From positions 6,212,001-6,276,000 of the forward strand of contig NZ_CP010407.1 in assembly GCF_000830005.1 (NCBI RefSeq): a DNA stretch of 64,000 nt. Reading direction: 5' to 3'. Position 1 is the stretch's first letter; the number at the start of each line of letters is the position of its first letter. The notes beneath the pieces are model-generated. The model searched no databases and was not told the origin of the DNA. It saw only the letters and a list, made by a program, of their open reading frames with translations. The translations under genes and the position numbers were made by a program. Shown piece by piece: positions 8,307 to 17,488 of this stretch. The stretch is from Streptomyces vietnamensis (lineage in GTDB: Bacteria > Actinomycetota > Actinomycetes > Streptomycetales > Streptomycetaceae).

Positions 8307-9194
8307 GTGACCAGCACGCAGACCTCGCCGACCTCGCCGCTCCCCTTCCTCAAGGGCCACGGCACCGAGAACGACTTCGTGATCGTCCCCGACGCGGAGA
8401 ACGCCGTCGACCTGCCGCCCGCCGTCGTGGCGCGGCTCTGCGACCGGCGGGCCGGCATCGGGGGCGACGGGCTGCTGCACGTCGTGCGCAGCGCCGCCCA
8501 CCCCGACGCCCGCCACCTGGCCGACGAGGCCGAGTGGTTCATGGACTACCGCAACGCCGACGGCTCGGTCGCCGAGATGTGCGGGAACGGCGTCCGGGTC
8601 TTCGCCCGCTACCTGGAGCACGCGGGGCACGTCACCGCCGGCGAGGTCGCCGTCGCCACCCGCGGCGGCGTCAAGTACGTCCACCTCGACAAGGACGGCT
8701 CCGTCACCGTCGCCATGGGCCGCGCCGTGCTCCCGGAGGACGGCGTCACCGTCACCGTCGACGGCCGCAGCTGGCCCGCCCGCAACGTGAACATGGGCAA
8801 CCCGCACGCGGTCGCCTTCGTCGAGGACCTCGACCACGCCGGGAACCTGTACGACGAGCCGCCGTACGAGCCCGCCGCCGTCTACCCGGACGGGGTGAAC
8901 ATCGAGTTCGTCGCCGACCGCGGCCCCCGCCACGTCGCGATGCGCGTCCACGAGCGCGGCGCCGCCGAGACCCGCTCCTGCGGCACCGGCGCCTGCGCCG
9001 TCGCCGTCGCCACCGCCCGCCGGGACGGCGTCGACCCCGCCGAGACCGGCACCCCCGTCACGTACACCGTCGACGTCCTCGGCGGCACCCTGGTCATCAC
9101 CGAGCACCCCGACGGCCGGATCGACATGACCGGCCCCGCGGTCATCGTCGCCGAGGGCACCGTCGACCCGGCCTGGCTGACGGCCGACGCATGA
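8307..9194 (+). CDS. dapF: Diaminopimelate epimerase
   Basis: A 295-residue enzyme converting LL- to meso-diaminopimelate for lysine synthesis (and, in organisms that use it, peptidoglycan). Both catalytic cysteines are present: C92 in AEMCGNGVR and C225 in RSCGTGAC, with the substrate-binding KGHGTENDF at the N-terminus and NMGNPHAVAF in the middle. The GTG at 8307 is set by the -10-like TACAGT 7 bases upstream and absence of a Shine-Dalgarno, implying leaderless translation. Its 3' end, including the stop codon, is part of a perfect 33-bp tandem duplication. Confidence 0.95.
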   Translation: MTSTQTSPTSPLPFLKGHGTENDFVIVPDAENAVDLPPAVVARLCDRRAGIGGDGLLHVVRSAAHPDARHLADEAEWFMDYRNADGSVAEMCGNGVRVFARYLEHAGHVTAGEVAVATRGGVKYVHLDKDGSVTVAMGRAVLPEDGVTVTVDGRSWPARNVNMGNPHAVAFVEDLDHAGNLYDEPPYEPAAVYPDGVNIEFVADRGPRHVAMRVHERGAAETRSCGTGACAVAVATARRDGVDPAETGTPVTYTVDVLGGTLVITEHPDGRIDMTGPAVIVAEGTVDPAWLTADA

Positions 9195-9241
9195 TCGCGC
9201 GCGACGGAGCTGACGGCCGACGCATGATCGCGCGCGACGGA
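9176..9241. repeat. 33-bp perfect tandem duplication spanning the dapF stop codon
   Basis: Units 9176-9208 and 9209-9241 are identical. The first contains the last codons and TGA of dapF; the second repeats the same coding tail and stop in the spacer. Because the unit is 33 bases, the duplicated tail is in the same frame but lies after the stop, so the protein is unaffected. Confidence 0.95.
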
Positions 9242-9402
9242 ATCGAAACTGTCAACGACTGATCTGTCCCTCGAATGGGTGATCCGATTCACGCTGAGCG
9301 AGAGCGTGACTGCGCCACGTGGTGGGGTCGGTAGCATCAAGCACCGGCCCCCCGGGCACGCCTGGCCCGCCCACCGCCGGTCGACGTTGCCGGAGGTGCC
9401 CC

Positions 9403-11544
9403 ATGAGCGCAGAGGCCACCAATCCCGAGGCCGCCCCCACCGACGTGGCCGTCCGCAGACGCGGACGCGCCCGGATCGACCTGCGCCGCCTCGGCCGCGC
9501 CGCCCTGCTGAACGCCACCGCGGGACCGGCGCCCCGTGACCGGCTGCCCGACGCCATCAGCCACGTGGCGGAGGCGCACCGCGCCCACCACCCCGAGGCC
9601 GACCTGACGGTGCTCGGCCGGGCGTACGTCCTCGCCGAGTCCTCGCACCGCGGCCAGTTCCGCAAGAGCGGCGAGCCGTACATCACCCACCCGCTCGCCG
9701 TCACCCTCATCCTCGCCGAACTCGGCGCGGAGACCACCACCCTGACCGCCTCCCTCCTCCACGACACCGTCGAGGACACCGAGGTGACGCTCGATCAGGT
9801 GCGCCGCGAGTTCGGCGACGAGGTCGCCTACCTCGTCGACGGCGTCACCAAGGTCGAGAAGATCGACTACGGCGCCGCCGCCGAGCCCGAGACCTTCCGC
9901 AAGATGCTCGTCGCCACCGGCAGCGACGTCCGCGTCATGTCGATCAAGCTCGCCGACCGCCTCCACAACATGCGCACCCTCGGCGTGATGCGCCCCGAGA
10001 AACAGGCCAGGATCGCCAAGGTCACCCGGGACGTCCTCATCCCGCTCGCCGAGCGGCTCGGCGTCCAGGCCCTCAAGACCGAGCTGGAGGACCTGGTCTT
10101 CGCGATCCTCCACCCCGAGGAGTACGAGACCACCCGCGCGCTCATCGAGGACAACCCCGGCGCCGCCGACGAGCTCGGCGCCGTTGCCGAGCAGGTCACC
10201 GCCGTCCTGCGCGAGGCCGGCATCGGCGCCGAGGTCCTCGTCCGCCCCCGGCACTTCGTCTCCGTCCACCGGGTCCGCCTCAAGCGCGGCGAGCTGCGCG
10301 GCTGCGACTTCGGACGACTCCTTGTTCTTGTTGCCGAGGACGCCGACTGCTACGCGGTCCTCGGCGAGCTCCACACCTGTTTCACCCCGGTGATCTCCGA
10401 GTTCAAGGACTTCATCGCGGCCCCCAAGTTCAACCTGTACCAGTCCCTGCACACCGCGATCGCCGCCCCCGACGGCGCCGTCGCCGAGGTCCTCATCCGC
10501 ACCCACCGGATGCACAAGGTCGCCGAGGCCGGAGTCGTCGCCCTCGGCAACCCCCACGTGGGCCAGGAGCCGGACGGCCCCCTCCAGGGGAGCGACGACG
10601 GCGAGCGCGTCGACCCCACCCGCCCCGGCTGGCTCTCCCGGCTCCTCGACTGGCAGCAGTCCGCCCCCGACCCCGACACCTTCTGGACCTCGCTCCGCGC
10701 CGACCTCGCCGAGGACGACGAGATCACCGTCTTCCGCGCCGACGGCAGCACCCCCGGCACGATCAGCCTGCCCGCCGGCGCCAGCTGCGTCGACGCCGCG
10801 TACGCACAGCACGGCGAGGCCGCCCACGCCTGCCTCGGCGCCCGGGTCAACGGCCGCCTCGCCCCGCTGAGCACCGTCCTCGGCGACGGCGACACCGTCC
10901 AGCTGCTCCTCGCCCAGGACGCCGTCTCCGGGCCGTCCCCGGAATGGCTGGACCACGCCCGTACCCCCGCCGCGCGGATCGCGATCACCGGCTGGCTCCA
11001 GGCGCACCCCGAGAGCGCCGCGCCGCCCGCCGCCCCCACCGACCCCCGGCCGCAGCCCAGCGCCCCCGCCGACCGCCGTCCCGGCGCCGAGCTCCACGCC
11101 GACCTGGACGGCGAGCCGCCCGCCGTCGTCCGCCCGGCCGGCTGCTGCACCCCCGTACCGCCCGACGAGATCACCGGCTTCCGGGTGCGCGGCGGATCGG
11201 TCACCGTCCACCGCACCCGCTGCTCGGCCGTCGACGCCATGCGCGGTCTCGGCCGCGAACCCGTCACCGTCCGCTGGGGCGACACCGCCCAGGGGCAGGT
11301 CACCCTCCTCGCCGAGTCCTTCGGGCGGCCCGGACTGCTCGCCGACCTCACCGAGGCCATCGCCGCCTGCGGGGCCGCCGTCGTCTCCGCGAACGTCGAG
11401 CCGCCCAGCGAGCAGCGGGTCCGCCACACGTACACCCTCCACCTCCCCGACGTGGCCGGCCTCGCCGCCCTCATGAAGGCCATGCGGGACGTGCCCGGGG
11501 TGTACGACGTCAGCCGTGCCCGCCACGCGCGCGGCCTGGGCTGA
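9403..11544 (+). CDS. rshA: RelA/SpoT-family (p)ppGpp hydrolase/synthetase homologue
   Basis: A 713-residue RSH protein, the second type found in Streptomyces (RshA, SCO5794-like by recalled position). The HD hydrolase domain looks intact: HRGQFRKSGEPYITHP, the ASLLHDTVEDT metal/catalytic motif and IKLADRLHNMRTL. The synthetase domain is diverged: FKDFIAAPKFNLYQSLHT and EVLIRTHRMH are present, but the region that normally reads KxxS...DLLAVR is replaced by LRGCDFGRLLVLVAED. A TGS domain (~450-510) and C-terminal ACT domain follow, with a Pro/Ala linker between. Start ATG 9403 has GGAGGT upstream. The main activity is therefore more likely hydrolysis. The 3' end is tandemly duplicated into the spacer. 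Confidence 0.88.
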   Translation: MSAEATNPEAAPTDVAVRRRGRARIDLRRLGRAALLNATAGPAPRDRLPDAISHVAEAHRAHHPEADLTVLGRAYVLAESSHRGQFRKSGEPYITHPLAVTLILAELGAETTTLTASLLHDTVEDTEVTLDQVRREFGDEVAYLVDGVTKVEKIDYGAAAEPETFRKMLVATGSDVRVMSIKLADRLHNMRTLGVMRPEKQARIAKVTRDVLIPLAERLGVQALKTELEDLVFAILHPEEYETTRALIEDNPGAADELGAVAEQVTAVLREAGIGAEVLVRPRHFVSVHRVRLKRGELRGCDFGRLLVLVAEDADCYAVLGELHTCFTPVISEFKDFIAAPKFNLYQSLHTAIAAPDGAVAEVLIRTHRMHKVAEAGVVALGNPHVGQEPDGPLQGSDDGERVDPTRPGWLSRLLDWQQSAPDPDTFWTSLRADLAEDDEITVFRADGSTPGTISLPAGASCVDAAYAQHGEAAHACLGARVNGRLAPLSTVLGDGDTVQLLLAQDAVSGPSPEWLDHARTPAARIAITGWLQAHPESAAPPAAPTDPRPQPSAPADRRPGAELHADLDGEPPAVVRPAGCCTPVPPDEITGFRVRGGSVTVHRTRCSAVDAMRGLGREPVTVRWGDTAQGQVTLLAESFGRPGLLADLTEAIAACGAAVVSANVEPPSEQRVRHTYTLHLPDVAGLAALMKAMRDVPGVYDVSRARHARGLG

Positions 11545-11620
11545 CGACGCGGCTCCGGGCGGCCCGGGCTGACGACGCCGCTTCGGGTGGTCCGGGCGGC
11601 GGCGTTCCTTCGGGTGCTCG
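11535..11620. repeat. 28-bp tandem repeat spanning the rshA stop codon
   Basis: Units 11535-11562 and 11563-11590 match at most positions and share GGGCTGACGACGC; the first includes the rshA TGA. A third, more diverged unit runs to ~11620. The rest of the spacer to the next gene (11621-11772) holds related CTCGGGTGACCCC-type units. Confidence 0.8.
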
Positions 11621-11772
11621 CCACTCGCGGCCCGTCTGACGACCACCCTCGGGTGACCCCCGTCGGATGCCCCCTCGGTGACCCCCTTCGGGTGGCCGGG
11701 CCGCGCGCCGCCCCGGCGTGCGGCGACACCCCTGATAGCCGTAGGGCCATTCCTCCGGAAAGGCCCTGGCCC

Positions 11773-13281
11773 ATGCCGCTCGTCCGAACCCCCCTGCCCC
11801 GCGCGCGGTGGCTCCGCTCCGCCGTCCTGGTCGCCGCCTCCGCCGGGCTCGTCGCCGCCGCGCTGCCCGCCCCGGCGCCGCTCGGCATCGGGGACCCGCT
11901 CTTCCCGCACCTCGGCAACCCCGGCTACGACGTCCTCGCGTACACGCTCGACGTCGCCTATCCGGGGGACAACACCAAGCCGCTCGCCGCCGTCACCCGC
12001 ATCGACGCGCGCGCCACCGACGACCTGGAGCGGCTCAACCTCGACTTCACCCACGGCACGGTCTCCGCCGTCACCGTCGACGGCCTGCCCGCCGAGTACG
12101 TCACCAGCGGCGAGGACCTCGTCGTCACCCCCGTCGTCCCCATCGACGCGGGGGAGGAGGTCGAGATCGCCGTCACCCACACCAGCGACCCCACCGGCCC
12201 CGCCGACACCGGCGGCTGGGTCCGCACCGGCGACGGCCTCGCCATGGCCAACCAGGCCGACGCCGCCCACCGGGTCTTCCCCTCCAACGACCACCCGGCG
12301 GACAAGGCGTACTTCACCTTCCGGATCACCGCCCCCAGCGAGCTCACCGTCGTCGCCAACGGGCTCCCCGAGGGCCGCGTCGACCACGGCGCCACCACCA
12401 CCTGGACGTACCGCACCCAGCACCCCATGGCCACGGAGCTCGCCCAGATCTCCATCGGCCGCTCCACCGTCGTCCACCGCGCGGGCCCCCACGGGCTGCC
12501 CGTACGGGACGTGGTGGCCACCGCCGACCGGGAGCGCATGGAGCCCTGGCTGCGCCGCACCCCCGGCCACCTGGAGTGGATGGAGAAGCAGGTCGGCCCG
12601 TACCCCTTCGAGACGTACGGCGTGCTGATCGCCGACGCGGACACCGGCTTCGAGCTGGAGACCCAGACCCTCTCGCTCTTCGAACGCGGCATCTTCACCG
12701 AGCCCGCCTACCCGGAGTGGTACGTCGACTCCGTCATGGTCCACGAGCTGGCCCACCAGTGGTTCGGCGACAGCGTCTCGCCCCGCACCTGGTCCGACCT
12801 GTGGCTCAACGAGGGACACGCCAGCTGGTACGAGGCGCTGTACGCCGAGGAGACCGCCGGCAAGTCCCTGGAGGCGCGCATGAAGGCCGCCTACGCCGCC
12901 TCCGACGGGTGGAGGGCCGCCGGCGGACCGCCGGCCGCCCCCGAGCCGCCCTCGCCCGACCACAAGATCAGCCTCTTCCGGCCCGTCGTCTACGACGGCA
13001 GCGCCCTCGTCCTCTACGCGCTCCGCCAGGAGATCGGCACTGAGGCCTTCCGGACCCTGGAGCGCCGCTGGGTCGCCGAGCACCGGGACGGGACCGCCAC
13101 CACCGCCGACTTCACGGCCCTCGCCGGCGAGGTCGCGGGCCGGGACCTCACCGCCTTCTTCCGGGGCTGGCTGTACGAGGCGAAGACCCCGGCGATGCCC
13201 GGGCACCCGGACTGGCGCAGCCGCCCCGTCGAGGCCACGAGGACCGCACCGGCCGCGCGGACCGCACCGAAAGCCGGGTGA
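11773..13281 (+). CDS. Secreted M1-family metallopeptidase
   Basis: A 502-residue zinc aminopeptidase-like protein. A basic N-terminus and hydrophobic stretch (residues ~12-32, ending in Ala-rich sequence) form a likely Sec or twin-arginine-independent signal. The catalytic centre is HELAHQWFGD at 324-333, with the third zinc ligand E347 in LNEGHASW. The exopeptidase signature GxMEN of classic aminopeptidases is replaced by GFELETQ, so substrate preference may differ. It is shorter than full M1 enzymes, lacking most of the C-terminal domain, as in the short actinobacterial group. Start ATG 11773 follows GGAAAGG. Its 3' end, including the stop, is present in three tandem copies. Confidence 0.88.
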   Translation: MPLVRTPLPRARWLRSAVLVAASAGLVAAALPAPAPLGIGDPLFPHLGNPGYDVLAYTLDVAYPGDNTKPLAAVTRIDARATDDLERLNLDFTHGTVSAVTVDGLPAEYVTSGEDLVVTPVVPIDAGEEVEIAVTHTSDPTGPADTGGWVRTGDGLAMANQADAAHRVFPSNDHPADKAYFTFRITAPSELTVVANGLPEGRVDHGATTTWTYRTQHPMATELAQISIGRSTVVHRAGPHGLPVRDVVATADRERMEPWLRRTPGHLEWMEKQVGPYPFETYGVLIADADTGFELETQTLSLFERGIFTEPAYPEWYVDSVMVHELAHQWFGDSVSPRTWSDLWLNEGHASWYEALYAEETAGKSLEARMKAAYAASDGWRAAGGPPAAPEPPSPDHKISLFRPVVYDGSALVLYALRQEIGTEAFRTLERRWVAEHRDGTATTADFTALAGEVAGRDLTAFFRGWLYEAKTPAMPGHPDWRSRPVEATRTAPAARTAPKAG

Positions 13282-13345
13282 CGGGCCCGGCGGCGATCGC
13301 ACCGGAACCCGGGTGACGGGCACACCGAAACCCGGGTGACGGGCC
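13267..13345. repeat. Three ~21-bp repeats spanning the M1 peptidase stop codon
   Basis: Units at 13267-13287, 13302-13322 and 13325-13345 share CCGGGTGACGGGC. The TGA in the first is the peptidase stop codon. Spacing is irregular, so these are dispersed rather than strictly tandem copies. Confidence 0.85.
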
Positions 13346-13463
13346 TGCCGCGGCCGTGACACCATCTTCAGGTCGGCGACGCGGCCGCGGACGGGAATCT
13401 TCCGGCGCCCGCAGGCGTTGTGACCGGCACAGACACACATCACCTCATCGACGTAAGGATCCA

Positions 13464-14957
13464 ATGACCTCCTCTTCTTCCCCTTCCCAGGACAAGCAGA
13501 GCTTCGCGGAGACGAGCCGTACCGAGAGCCTTCGGGCCGATGCCCTGATGGAAGAGGACGTCGCCTGGAGCCACGAGATCGACGGAGAGCGGGACGGCGA
13601 CCAGTTCGACCGCTCCGAGCGTGCGGCCCTGCGCCGTGTCGCGGGCCTCTCCACCGAACTCGAGGACGTCACCGAGGTCGAGTACCGCCAGCTGCGCCTT
13701 GAGCGCGTCGTGCTGGTCGGTGTCTGGACCTCCGGGACGGTGCAGGACGCGGAGAACTCCCTCGCGGAGCTCGCGGCCCTCGCCGAGACGGCGGGCGCCC
13801 TCGTGCTCGACGGCGTGATCCAGCGCCGCGACAAGCCGGACCCGGCCACCTTCATCGGCTCGGGCAAGGCGCGCGAGCTGCGCGACATCGTGCTCGAGAC
13901 CGGTGCCGACACCGTCGTCTGCGACGGCGAGCTCAGCCCCGGCCAGCTCATCGCCCTCGAAGACGTCGTCAAGGTGAAGGTGGTCGACCGGACCGCCCTC
14001 ATCCTCGACATCTTCGCCCAGCACGCCAAGTCCCGAGAGGGCAAGGCGCAGGTCGCGCTCGCGCAGATGCAGTACATGCTGCCGCGACTGCGCGGCTGGG
14101 GTCAGTCGCTCTCCCGTCAGATGGGTGGCGGCGGCGGTGGCGGCATGGCCACCCGTGGTCCCGGTGAGACCAAGATCGAGACCGACCGGCGCCGCATCCG
14201 CGAGAAGATGGCGAAGATGCGCCGGGAGATCGCGGAGATGAAGACCGGCCGCGACATCAAGCGGCAGGAGCGCCGCCGGAACAAGGTGCCGTCGGTCGCC
14301 ATCGCCGGATACACCAACGCCGGCAAGTCCTCCCTGCTCAACCGGCTCACGGGCGCGGGCGTCCTCGTGGAGAACGCGCTGTTCGCCACCCTCGACCCGA
14401 CGGTCCGCCGGGCCGAGACGCCCACCGGCCGGATCTACACCCTGGCCGACACCGTCGGCTTCGTCCGGCACCTGCCGCACCACCTGGTCGAGGCGTTCCG
14501 CTCCACCATGGAGGAGGTCGCCGAGTCCGACCTCATCCTGCACGTGGTGGACGGCTCGCACCCGGCCCCGGAGGAGCAGCTGGCCGCCGTGCGCGAGGTC
14601 TTCCGCGACGTCGGCGCGGTGAACGTGCCGGAGATCGTCATCATCAACAAGGCGGACGCGGCCGACCCGCTGGTCCTCCAGCGCCTGTTGCGGATGGAGA
14701 AGCACTCCATCGTGGTCTCGGCCCGCTCGGGCCAGGGCATCGACGAGCTGCTCGCGCTCATCGACTCCGAGCTGCCGCGCCCGGAGGTCGAGCTGGAGGT
14801 CCTCGTGCCGTACACGCAGGGCGGTCTGGTCTCGCGGGTGCATGCCGAGGGCGAGGTGGAGTCCGAGGAGCACACCCCGGAGGGCACCCTGCTCAAGGCC
14901 CGGGTGCACGAGGAGCTGGCGGCGCTGCTCGCGCCGTACGTTCCGGCCGCGCACTGA
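13464..14957 (+). CDS. hflX: GTPase HflX
   Basis: A 497-residue ribosome-associated GTPase that splits stalled 70S ribosomes after stress. The N-terminal HflX domain includes DPATFIGSGKARELRD, and a glycine-rich loop (MGGGGGGG) precedes RGPGETKIETDRRRI, the nucleotide-binding-domain signature. The G domain has G1 GYTNAGKSS, G3 DTVGF, G4 NKAD. The ATG at 13464 follows AAGGAT at 13455-13460. It is monocistronic, ended by a strong hairpin. The N-terminal ~70 residues are acidic and variable, as in other actinobacterial HflX. Confidence 0.96.
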   Translation: MTSSSSPSQDKQSFAETSRTESLRADALMEEDVAWSHEIDGERDGDQFDRSERAALRRVAGLSTELEDVTEVEYRQLRLERVVLVGVWTSGTVQDAENSLAELAALAETAGALVLDGVIQRRDKPDPATFIGSGKARELRDIVLETGADTVVCDGELSPGQLIALEDVVKVKVVDRTALILDIFAQHAKSREGKAQVALAQMQYMLPRLRGWGQSLSRQMGGGGGGGMATRGPGETKIETDRRRIREKMAKMRREIAEMKTGRDIKRQERRRNKVPSVAIAGYTNAGKSSLLNRLTGAGVLVENALFATLDPTVRRAETPTGRIYTLADTVGFVRHLPHHLVEAFRSTMEEVAESDLILHVVDGSHPAPEEQLAAVREVFRDVGAVNVPEIVIINKADAADPLVLQRLLRMEKHSIVVSARSGQGIDELLALIDSELPRPEVELEVLVPYTQGGLVSRVHAEGEVESEEHTPEGTLLKARVHEELAALLAPYVPAAH

Positions 14958-14965
14958 CGAACGGC

Positions 14966-15007
14966 GAAGGCGCCGACTCCTCCCTTCCGGGAGGAGCCGG
15001 CGCCTTC
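14966..15007. terminator. Bidirectional hairpin terminator
   Basis: GAAGGCGCCG pairs with CGGCGCCTTC around an inner CTCCTCCC/GGGAGGAG stem and a TTCC loop. It separates the convergent hflX and lipoprotein-protease genes and can serve both. Confidence 0.9.
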
Positions 15008-15027
15008 TGCTGTGTCCGCTTCAGGGG

Positions 15028-16194
15028 TCAGCGGGCGAACTTCTTGCTGACCATCTCGTGGACGGCCTTGGCGCCGCGACCGAGCTGCGGTCCGGCGAGC
15101 CAGCCGTTGCTGCCGGCCGGGCCGATCGAGGTGTTCGACACGAGCGCCGTCTTGCCGTTCGGGAGCACGCGGAACCAGCCGCCGCCCGAGGAGCCGCCGG
15201 TCATCGTGCAGCCGATCCGGTACATCGTCGGCGTGGCCGGAGCCGTGGTGAGCCGGGTCGGCCGGTCGAGGCACTTGTGCATGATCATGCCGTTGTACGG
15301 CGGCGCCGCCGGGTAGCCCCAGGCGCCCATCGTCCCGGACTGCGCGGCCGTCGGCGCGGAGAAGTCGACCGGCAGGGCGACGCCGACGGTCTCCTCCAGG
15401 GACTTCCCGCCCTGCTCCGGCTGCACGTGCAGCACGGCGTAGTCGTACGGCCAGGCCTGGTTGGTGCCGCCCGCGTTGATCCACTCGCCCGAGGTCGAGG
15501 CCCAGTCGGCCCAGAACTGGCCGTACGGGTACACCTCCTGCGGCTGCGCGTTCTGCAGCGCGGCGGGGGACTTGCCCAGGTCGTTGAAGGCCGGGACGAA
15601 GGTGATGTTGCGGTACCAGCCGCCCTTCTTGCCCGCGTGGACGCAGTGGCCGGCCGTCCAGACCAGGTTCGACTTCCCCGGGTGGCGCGGGTCCTTCACG
15701 ATGGTGCCGGAGCAGACCATGGAGCCCTCGGGCGAGTCGAAGAAGATCTTGCCGACCGGGGCCGCGTTGCGGTGGTACGGCGTCTTCTCGCGCTGCGCCT
15801 TGACCGGACGGGGCGTCGGGTCGGTGCCGCCGGTGCCGGCCTGCGCGGTGATCGTCTGGTCCGGGCTCTTCGCCGACTGCATGCGCGCCGGGTCCCAGAG
15901 TCCCTCGATGACCGGGTTGACGAAGTCCTCGGCCTCACGGAGCCAGGTGTCCTGGTCCCAGTTCTTCCACTCGCCGTTCTTCCACTTGTCCAGGTCGACG
16001 CCGTGCTTCTTGAGCTTGTCGGCGAGGTCCTTGGTGAGGCCGGACCCGGCGTCGCCGCCGTCGGCGGCGGGTGCGGAGCTGCTCGCCGCGGCGGACGGAT
16101 TGCCGTCGGCCGGGGTCTCGGTGGGGCCGCAGGCGGTCAGCGCGAGCGCGGTGACCAGGCCGAGAGCGGCGGGTATGAGTCGTACGGAACGCAT
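15028..16194 (-). CDS. Lipoprotein trypsin-like/V8-like serine protease, copy 1
   Basis: A 388-residue exported protease. The signal peptide ends in the lipobox LTAC (residues ~18-21), so it should be lipid-anchored outside the membrane. After a Ser/Ala-rich linker comes DLDKWKNGEWKNW and then a chymotrypsin-fold domain. The triad candidates are His in WTAGHCVH, Asp in YDYAVLHV and Ser in TGGSSGGGW, as in V8-like peptidases; CxC pairs suggest disulfides. ATG 16194 is the start nearest the signal peptide. The neighbouring gene upstream is a close paralogue with the same architecture. Substrate unknown. Confidence 0.85.
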   Translation of the reverse strand: MRSVRLIPAALGLVTALALTACGPTETPADGNPSAAASSSAPAADGGDAGSGLTKDLADKLKKHGVDLDKWKNGEWKNWDQDTWLREAEDFVNPVIEGLWDPARMQSAKSPDQTITAQAGTGGTDPTPRPVKAQREKTPYHRNAAPVGKIFFDSPEGSMVCSGTIVKDPRHPGKSNLVWTAGHCVHAGKKGGWYRNITFVPAFNDLGKSPAALQNAQPQEVYPYGQFWADWASTSGEWINAGGTNQAWPYDYAVLHVQPEQGGKSLEETVGVALPVDFSAPTAAQSGTMGAWGYPAAPPYNGMIMHKCLDRPTRLTTAPATPTMYRIGCTMTGGSSGGGWFRVLPNGKTALVSNTSIGPAGSNGWLAGPQLGRGAKAVHEMVSKKFAR

Positions 16195-16312
16195 GAAGGT
16201 ATTCCCCGTTGGTATTGCCATGGACGTGTCATGAGCGGTGCACAGTATGCCGGTCGGGCGGAACGCGCCGGGAGGCGGGACCCGGCGGTCCCGCCTCCCC
16301 GCGGTGCCGTGC

Positions 16313-17488
16313 CTACTGACCGGCGTACTTCTTGCTGACCTCTTCGAAGATGGCCTTGGCCTCCGGGCCGAGGCGCGGACCCGCGAGCCAACCCGCCGTC
16401 GACGGGCCGATCGAGGTGTTCGACACCAGCGCCGGCTTGCCGTCATGCCCCTGGGCGACCCAGCCGCCGCCGGACGAACCACCGGTCATCGTGCAGCCGA
16501 TCCGGTACATCGTCGGCTGCTCGGCCTTCAGGGACAGCCGGCCCGGCTTGTCCGTGCACTGGAACGCCTTCTGGCCGTCGAACGGCGGCGCCGCCGGGTA
16601 GCCGGTCGCCGTCAGGCTCGCGATCTTCGGCACCGCGGGGGCGTTGAACTCAACCGGCAGCGCCGAACCGACCGTCTCCTCGAGGGACTTGCCCGAGGAG
16701 CCCTTCTCCGGGGTCACCTTGATGACCGCGAAGTCGTACGGAGCACCGGCACCACCGGTGGACGCGCCCTCGGCGATCCACTGGTCGGAGGTCTTGACCC
16801 AGTCCGCCCACCACACGCCGTACGGGGCGATCTGCTCCCGCGTCGCCTTCTCCAGCGCGGAGGTCTCCATCGCCGAGTCGTTGTACGAGGGCACGAAGGC
16901 GATGTTGCGGTACCAGCCGCCCTCCTTGCCCTTGTGCACGCAGTGCCCGGCCGTCCAGACCAGGTTGGACTTGCCCGGGTGCGCCGGGTCCTTCACGACC
17001 GTGGCCGAGCAGACCATCGAGCCCTCGGGGCCGTCGAAGAAGACCTTGCCGGACTCGGGGGCGTTGTCGTGGTACTTCGCCGCCACGGCCTTCGCCTTCA
17101 CCGGGTCGGGCGTCGGGTCGGTGACACCCTTGTCGCCCGAGATGTCCTCCTCCTCGACCGGCTTGTCGGGGCGCTCGGCCTCGCGCATCCGGTCCGGGTC
17201 CCAGAGGTCCTCGATGATCGGGTTGACGAAGTCCTTGGCCTCACGCAGCCACTTGTCGCGGTCCCAGTTCTTCCACTCGCCGTTCCGCCACTTGTCGAGG
17301 TCGATCCCGTGTTCCTTCAGACGGTCCTTCAGGTCCTCCGGAATCTTGATCTTGTTCGGGTCCAGGCTCGCGGGCGCGGCGGGCTTGTCCGCCCCCACGT
17401 TCTCCTCGCTCGGGCCGCAGGCCGTGACGGTGAGCGTCAGCGCCGCGACGGCGGAAGCCGCCATCAGCAGCGGACGAATCGATCGCAT
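16313..17488 (-). CDS. Lipoprotein trypsin-like/V8-like serine protease, copy 2
   Basis: A 391-residue paralogue of the next gene on the same strand. It has the same layout: signal peptide with TVTAC lipobox, DLDKWRNGEWKNWDRDKW segment, then the protease domain with WTAGHCVH, YDFAVIKV and TGGSSGGGW carrying the triad. Copy 2 has a more acidic linker (ERPDKPVEEEDIS). The 118-base gap to copy 1 and shared strand suggest a tandem duplication with retained function, possibly co-transcribed. Start ATG 17488 follows a GGGGGATC purine patch. The pair diverges from the siderophore-like operon. Confidence 0.85.
   Translation of the reverse strand: MRSIRPLLMAASAVAALTLTVTACGPSEENVGADKPAAPASLDPNKIKIPEDLKDRLKEHGIDLDKWRNGEWKNWDRDKWLREAKDFVNPIIEDLWDPDRMREAERPDKPVEEEDISGDKGVTDPTPDPVKAKAVAAKYHDNAPESGKVFFDGPEGSMVCSATVVKDPAHPGKSNLVWTAGHCVHKGKEGGWYRNIAFVPSYNDSAMETSALEKATREQIAPYGVWWADWVKTSDQWIAEGASTGGAGAPYDFAVIKVTPEKGSSGKSLEETVGSALPVEFNAPAVPKIASLTATGYPAAPPFDGQKAFQCTDKPGRLSLKAEQPTMYRIGCTMTGGSSGGGWVAQGHDGKPALVSNTSIGPSTAGWLAGPRLGPEAKAIFEEVSKKYAGQ

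Noticed and set aside
9337..13464. A 1375-codon open frame on the minus strand opposite rshA and the M1 peptidase
   Set aside because: High GC makes long antisense frames common. The plus-strand genes have clear catalytic motifs, and the minus frame shows only compositionally biased Gly/Val/Asp-rich sequence without domains.
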